Shown here: positions 60,588 to 64,000 of the stretch, piece by piece | How the letters are laid out: each line of letters begins with the position of its first letter | Position numbering within the stretch: the first letter of the stretch is position 1 | DNA from: an uncultured SAR116 cluster alpha proteobacterium | GTDB lineage: Bacteria > Pseudomonadota > Alphaproteobacteria > Puniceispirillales > Marisalimonadaceae | Direction: 5' to 3' | Length of the DNA: 64,000 bases | Assembly: GCA_902589185.1 (NCBI GenBank) | Contig: CACIRZ010000003.1 | Span: forward strand, 1 to 64,000 | Translations under genes and position numbers: made by a program | The notes under the pieces: generated by a model | What the model was told of the DNA's origin: nothing | Databases searched by the model: none | Seen by the model: the letters and a program-made list of their open reading frames with translations, nothing else

Positions 60588-61151
60588 ATGCGAAATCCTT
60601 TCAAAAAATTACTTGTTAACTCATTTGTTACTTTAATTACTTTTACTTACTTCACATATCTAAGTAAGGCAGATACTTTTGTTTATTCTGGTGGATGCTT
60701 TTGGTGTACTGAAGCAGATACAGAAAAACTTGATGGAGTGTCAGATGTTATAAGTGGTTTCACTGCAGGCACAACAAAGGACCCAAAATATATACCTGGG
60801 CAGTGGGGTGATCACCGTGAAGCAGCACTAGTGATATATGATCCTAAGAAAATTACATTTAAAGAACTTGTAACTCATGTATTCAAGACTATTGATTATG
60901 AAGATGCTGATGGACAATTTTGTGATAGAGGTAGGTCTTACACACCTGCAATTTATTATAAAAATGATGATCAGAAAAAAATTATATTGTCTTTAGCTCC
61001 AAAAACTTCAATAGTTCCCGTAGAAAAAGAGAGCAAATTTTACCCTGTAAGAGAAGAGCATCAAAATTACTACAAAAAACAAAGCTATAAATATGAATAT
61101 TATAGATTTATGTGCAGAAGAGATAAAAGATTAGAACAATTAAATAATTAA
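60588..61151 (+). CDS. msrA: Exported peptide methionine sulfoxide reductase A
   Basis: N-terminal hydrophobic segment then VYSGGCFWCTEADTEKLDGVSDVISGFTAG. Confidence 0.93.
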   Translation: MRNPFKKLLVNSFVTLITFTYFTYLSKADTFVYSGGCFWCTEADTEKLDGVSDVISGFTAGTTKDPKYIPGQWGDHREAALVIYDPKKITFKELVTHVFKTIDYEDADGQFCDRGRSYTPAIYYKNDDQKKIILSLAPKTSIVPVEKESKFYPVREEHQNYYKKQSYKYEYYRFMCRRDKRLEQLNN

Positions 61152-61157
61152 TTGATT

Positions 61158-61781
61158 TCATACTTTAGTTAATTCTCTATTGCCTCTTGGATCTACCCAA
61201 CCAATTAAACCATCTTCCCTTTTATAAATCATATTAAGCCCGCTATGCTTTGAGTTTCTAAACATAAGCGCAGAAGCATTTCCTAATTTCATTTTTTCAA
61301 GGGCATCAACAACTGTTAATTCTTCTATCTCTGTATCTAATTCTGCAAAAATAAGTGGCTCTTGACTGTTATTTTCTTTGTTTATAGAAACACCTGTTGG
61401 AGGTTCATTAATTATTTGAAATTGTGCATCCAACACGTTTGATTTTAGAAAGTTATCTTTATGTTTAGAGTTTTTAATTTTTCTTTTATATCGTCTTAGT
61501 TGTTTTGAGAGTTTTTCAAGAGTAGAATCAAATGCTATTTTTGCAGTTTCACCATTTGATTGAGCTGTAAATTCCATTTTTTTTGTAATATGAAGTACTA
61601 TGATAATATAAAAAATCTTATTTTTTTTTGAGACACTTACAATTGAAGAAACAGCATTTGGAAAGAATTTAGTAACTGCATCAAATAAGTTTAACTCTGC
61701 ATATTTGGTAAAAGATTGACCTACTTTAACTTGCTTACCAAATATTTTAAAGTTCATAAAGACCCTCCTTAATATTACCAT
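61158..61781 (-). CDS. hpf: Long-form ribosome hibernation promoting factor
   Basis: RaiA-like N-terminus; C-terminal AELDTEIEELTVVDALEKMKLGNASALMFRNSKHSGLNMIYKREDGLIGWVDP. Confidence 0.9.
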   Translation of the reverse strand: MVILRRVFMNFKIFGKQVKVGQSFTKYAELNLFDAVTKFFPNAVSSIVSVSKKNKIFYIIIVLHITKKMEFTAQSNGETAKIAFDSTLEKLSKQLRRYKRKIKNSKHKDNFLKSNVLDAQFQIINEPPTGVSINKENNSQEPLIFAELDTEIEELTVVDALEKMKLGNASALMFRNSKHSGLNMIYKREDGLIGWVDPRGNRELTKV

Positions 61782-61865
61782 TAAATTACAAAATTATTAG
61801 AGACTATTGTCAATAATTTAATTTTTAAAATATAAAGTAATTTTAAATTGTAATGTGAGTTCGAT

Positions 61866-62168
61866 ATGACCTGTTACTTAATAGTTAAATCAGACACAAA
61901 GCTTGTTGATAGAGAAAAATTTGACAATTGGTATGAAAAAGAGCACTTAATCGAAGCAAGGGAAGCATTTATGGCTAAAAGTGCAAAAAGAGGCTGGATA
62001 AAAGATTCCAATTTTCATCTTGCCATATATGAATTTAAAAATAGTAGAGATGCTGAAAAAGCAATAAATTCAAAAAATTTAGAGAATCTTATAAAAAAAT
62101 TTGATCAAAAATGGGAAAAAAAAGTACATAGAACGAGAGAGTTAATAGAATTTATACAAACCATTTAA
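61866..62168 (+). CDS. Small dimeric alpha/beta-barrel-like protein
   Basis: DNWYEKEHLIEAREAFMAKSAKRGWI. Confidence 0.55.
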   Translation: MTCYLIVKSDTKLVDREKFDNWYEKEHLIEAREAFMAKSAKRGWIKDSNFHLAIYEFKNSRDAEKAINSKNLENLIKKFDQKWEKKVHRTRELIEFIQTI

Positions 62169-62560
62169 TAATTCTGATTAGATATCTCAATTAAGTTTTT
62201 ATCTGGGTCTCTGACATATATAGATTTTATTGTGCCATTAGCTCCAGTCTTTATGACTGGGCCATCTTCTATTTTAATATCAAATTTATCAAATATTTTT
62301 ATCCAGTCATTAACATTTTTTTCGCTTAAAAAACAAATGTCCATAGTACCTGGGAGTGGTTTATACGCGTGCGGTTTAAAAGGTTTAGAAGCTTCATGTA
62401 AATTAATTTTTTGTATGCCAAATTTAAGAGATTTTCGTTTTACATTATCTGTTGTTGATAAAAATTCTTGTAATTCCATACCTAAAATATTTGAATAAAA
62501 ATGTATGGATTTGTTTATATCAGTAACTGTTATTACGACGTGATCTATAAAAAGTGACAT
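62165..62560 (-). CDS. VOC/glyoxalase-family protein
   Basis: IDHVVITVTDINKSIHFYSNILGMEL; VRDPDKNLIEI. Confidence 0.93.
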   Translation of the reverse strand: MSLFIDHVVITVTDINKSIHFYSNILGMELQEFLSTTDNVKRKSLKFGIQKINLHEASKPFKPHAYKPLPGTMDICFLSEKNVNDWIKIFDKFDIKIEDGPVIKTGANGTIKSIYVRDPDKNLIEISNQNY

Positions 62561-62643
62561 GATAAAATACTTTATATTAATTAAAAAATTAGGTAAGTCT
62601 TACAATAATTATGTAAAAAAATTAACTAGAAAGTAAGAAAGTT

Positions 62644-63048
62644 GTGATTTTAAAAAGAAAATTTATTTATGTAATTTTGTTTATTGTTTTATTACCATTA
62701 AAATCAATGGCCAGTGATGTGCATCTTCCGTCTGCTGGATTTGATTGTAGTGATACAAACAACAAGTTTGAGTTTTTATTTGACAGATCAAAAGACATGG
62801 ATAATCCAAAAGTTTATAGAAGAATGAATGGTAAGTTTGTTTTAATTGGAAAATTGTTAGCTGAAAAACAAGGAGCTTACGTAATTTGGGAAGATAAATA
62901 TTTTTTTACTACAACTGATTTTGCATGGATTTTTGACAAAGTAACTTCAAAATTATCATCAGCTGTATTAAGCGTAGGATTGGGAACAGAAAATTTAAAT
63001 AAAATACCAAAACCAATGACATGCATGCAAAAGATTTTTTATTACTAG
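62644..63048 (+). CDS. Hypothetical secreted protein
   Basis: GTG start, signal peptide ending SMASD. Confidence 0.6.
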   Translation: MILKRKFIYVILFIVLLPLKSMASDVHLPSAGFDCSDTNNKFEFLFDRSKDMDNPKVYRRMNGKFVLIGKLLAEKQGAYVIWEDKYFFTTTDFAWIFDKVTSKLSSAVLSVGLGTENLNKIPKPMTCMQKIFYY

Positions 63049-63105
63049 CTTTTTAAAACAATTGTTTTGACTTAATTATTTATAAGTAATAATAAATTAT
63101 TTAGT

Positions 63106-63182
63106 GGACGCGTAGCTCAGCTGGATAGAGCAACTGCCTTCTAAGCAGTAGGTCAGAGGTTCGAATCCTCTCGCGTTCACCA
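63106..63182 (+). tRNA. tRNA-Arg (anticodon TCT), CCA encoded
   Basis: GGACGCGTAGCTCAGCTGGATAGAGCAACTGCCTTCTAAGCAGTAGGTCAGAGGTTCGAATCCTCTCGCGTTCACCA. Confidence 0.95.
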
Positions 63183-63201
63183 CTTTTTATAGGAGATATG
63201 A

Positions 63202-63369
63202 TTGTTCGAATTAGGATTAATTAAAGGTACTGCTTTAGGCTTGACTGGCGGTATATTAATAGGGCTTGTCTTTAAAGAAGCTTGTAAACAATTAAAAGAT
63301 AAAAAAAATCAGAGATTTAACAATTCATCCGTAAATAAAAATTCAAGTGATGATATACAAGAAGATTAA
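63202..63369 (+). CDS. 55-aa small protein with TTG start
   Basis: MFELGLIKGTALGLTGGILIGLVFKEACKQLKDKKNQRFNNSSVNKNSSDDIQED; AGGAG upstream; missing from ORF track. Confidence 0.55.
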   Translation: MFELGLIKGTALGLTGGILIGLVFKEACKQLKDKKNQRFNNSSVNKNSSDDIQED

Positions 63370-63390
63370 TAATATTTAATTATTGACCTT

Positions 63391-64000
63391 TTATTTATTC
63401 CAATCTCGGTACCAGTTTTTAAATAAAGTATATTGACTTTCTGCATAATTTTTCTGACTCTCACTCAACTTATCAGTAGGATTAAAGTGCAAATCGTACG
63501 CTTTTTCTCCGTTTAAAACCATTAAATATTTATAATAAAGCACCAGATCTGGTCCCTCATCAAAAGATGATAAAACTGCGAGTGCACACTCAAGTTCCAT
63601 AGCTTTTTGTCTTGCTTTAGAGTTGCCGCTTGCAGCTTTTTCACATAGATCAATTAAATGTAATACTTCTTTTGGAAACGCATTCCCCACTCCAGTTATT
63701 GCTCCAACTGCGCCGCAGTTTACGTAGCCATGATATACAGTTGTATCTACCCCAATCATCAAGGATATATCATCATATTTAGAAGTAATATGTTCTGCTG
63801 CATAACTAAGATCATTGGCTCCTCCAAATTCTTTAAATCCCACTAAATTTGGATATTCTTTTCGTAAATCAAAAAATAAATCTGCTCTTGTTGAAAACCC
63901 ATAATAATGACTATTGTAAATAACTGCAGGAAGTTTGGGAGCTCCACTTAAAATAGACGCAAAATGTGCTCTCTGAGCTGAAAGCGAAGGTCCCCTAGAT
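63391..64000 (-). CDS. Dihydrodipicolinate synthase (DapA) family protein, 5' end beyond window
   Basis: Frame open upstream of track start: RGPSLSAQRAHFASILSGAPKLPAVIYNSHYYGFSTRADLFFDLRKEYPNLVGFKEFGG. Confidence 0.9.
   Translation of the reverse strand, partial: SRGPSLSAQRAHFASILSGAPKLPAVIYNSHYYGFSTRADLFFDLRKEYPNLVGFKEFGGANDLSYAAEHITSKYDDISLMIGVDTTVYHGYVNCGAVGAITGVGNAFPKEVLHLIDLCEKAASGNSKARQKAMELECALAVLSSFDEGPDLVLYYKYLMVLNGEKAYDLHFNPTDKLSESQKNYAESQYTLFKNWYRDWNK

Noticed and set aside
63055-63068. Palindrome AAAACAATTGTTTT before tRNA-Arg(TCT)
   Set aside because: No loop and AT-rich; not convincing as a terminator or operator.
1-64000. CRISPR arrays, rRNA genes, transposases
   Set aside because: Looked for; no regularly spaced repeats, rRNA or recognisable transposase/integrase seen.

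Overview
AT-rich bacterial window, gene-dense and most consistent with a free-living marine alphaproteobacterium (inference from gene content only). (1) About 1-3.7 kb is accessory DNA downstream of a tRNA-Arg(TCG). It is bounded by a 60-bp imperfect direct repeat that includes 19 bp of the tRNA 3' end. It carries three copies of a ~61-bp dispersed repeat, small alpha/beta-barrel-like proteins (one split by a frameshift in an A8 run) and a winged-helix protein behind a palindrome-rich region. No integrase is visible. (2) 3.7-11.3 kb is an M20 amidohydrolase, peptide-type ABC transporter and NHL-repeat operon with a divergent LysR gene. (3) 11.5-22.9 kb holds assorted catabolic genes and a decayed LysR pseudogene that still has a perfect operator-like palindrome next to it. 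(4) 17-51 kb is a large catabolic region: 4 sulfatases, 2 tripartite tricarboxylate (Tct) transporters, 4 TauD-type and 3 PhyH-type dioxygenases, 2 enolase-superfamily enzymes, a two-subunit aconitase X, a DUF3604-type protein, 2 family III CoA-transferases and a thiolase. A composite operator-like sequence is shared by the two Tct promoters. (5) 51-64 kb is mostly housekeeping: ABC export/TesA locus, MATE, epimerase, MsrA, HPF, VOC protein, tRNA-Arg(TCT) and a 5'-truncated DapA-family gene. The most interesting items are the tRNA-anchored repeat island and the putative shared regulon of the sulfatase/Tct/dioxygenase region.
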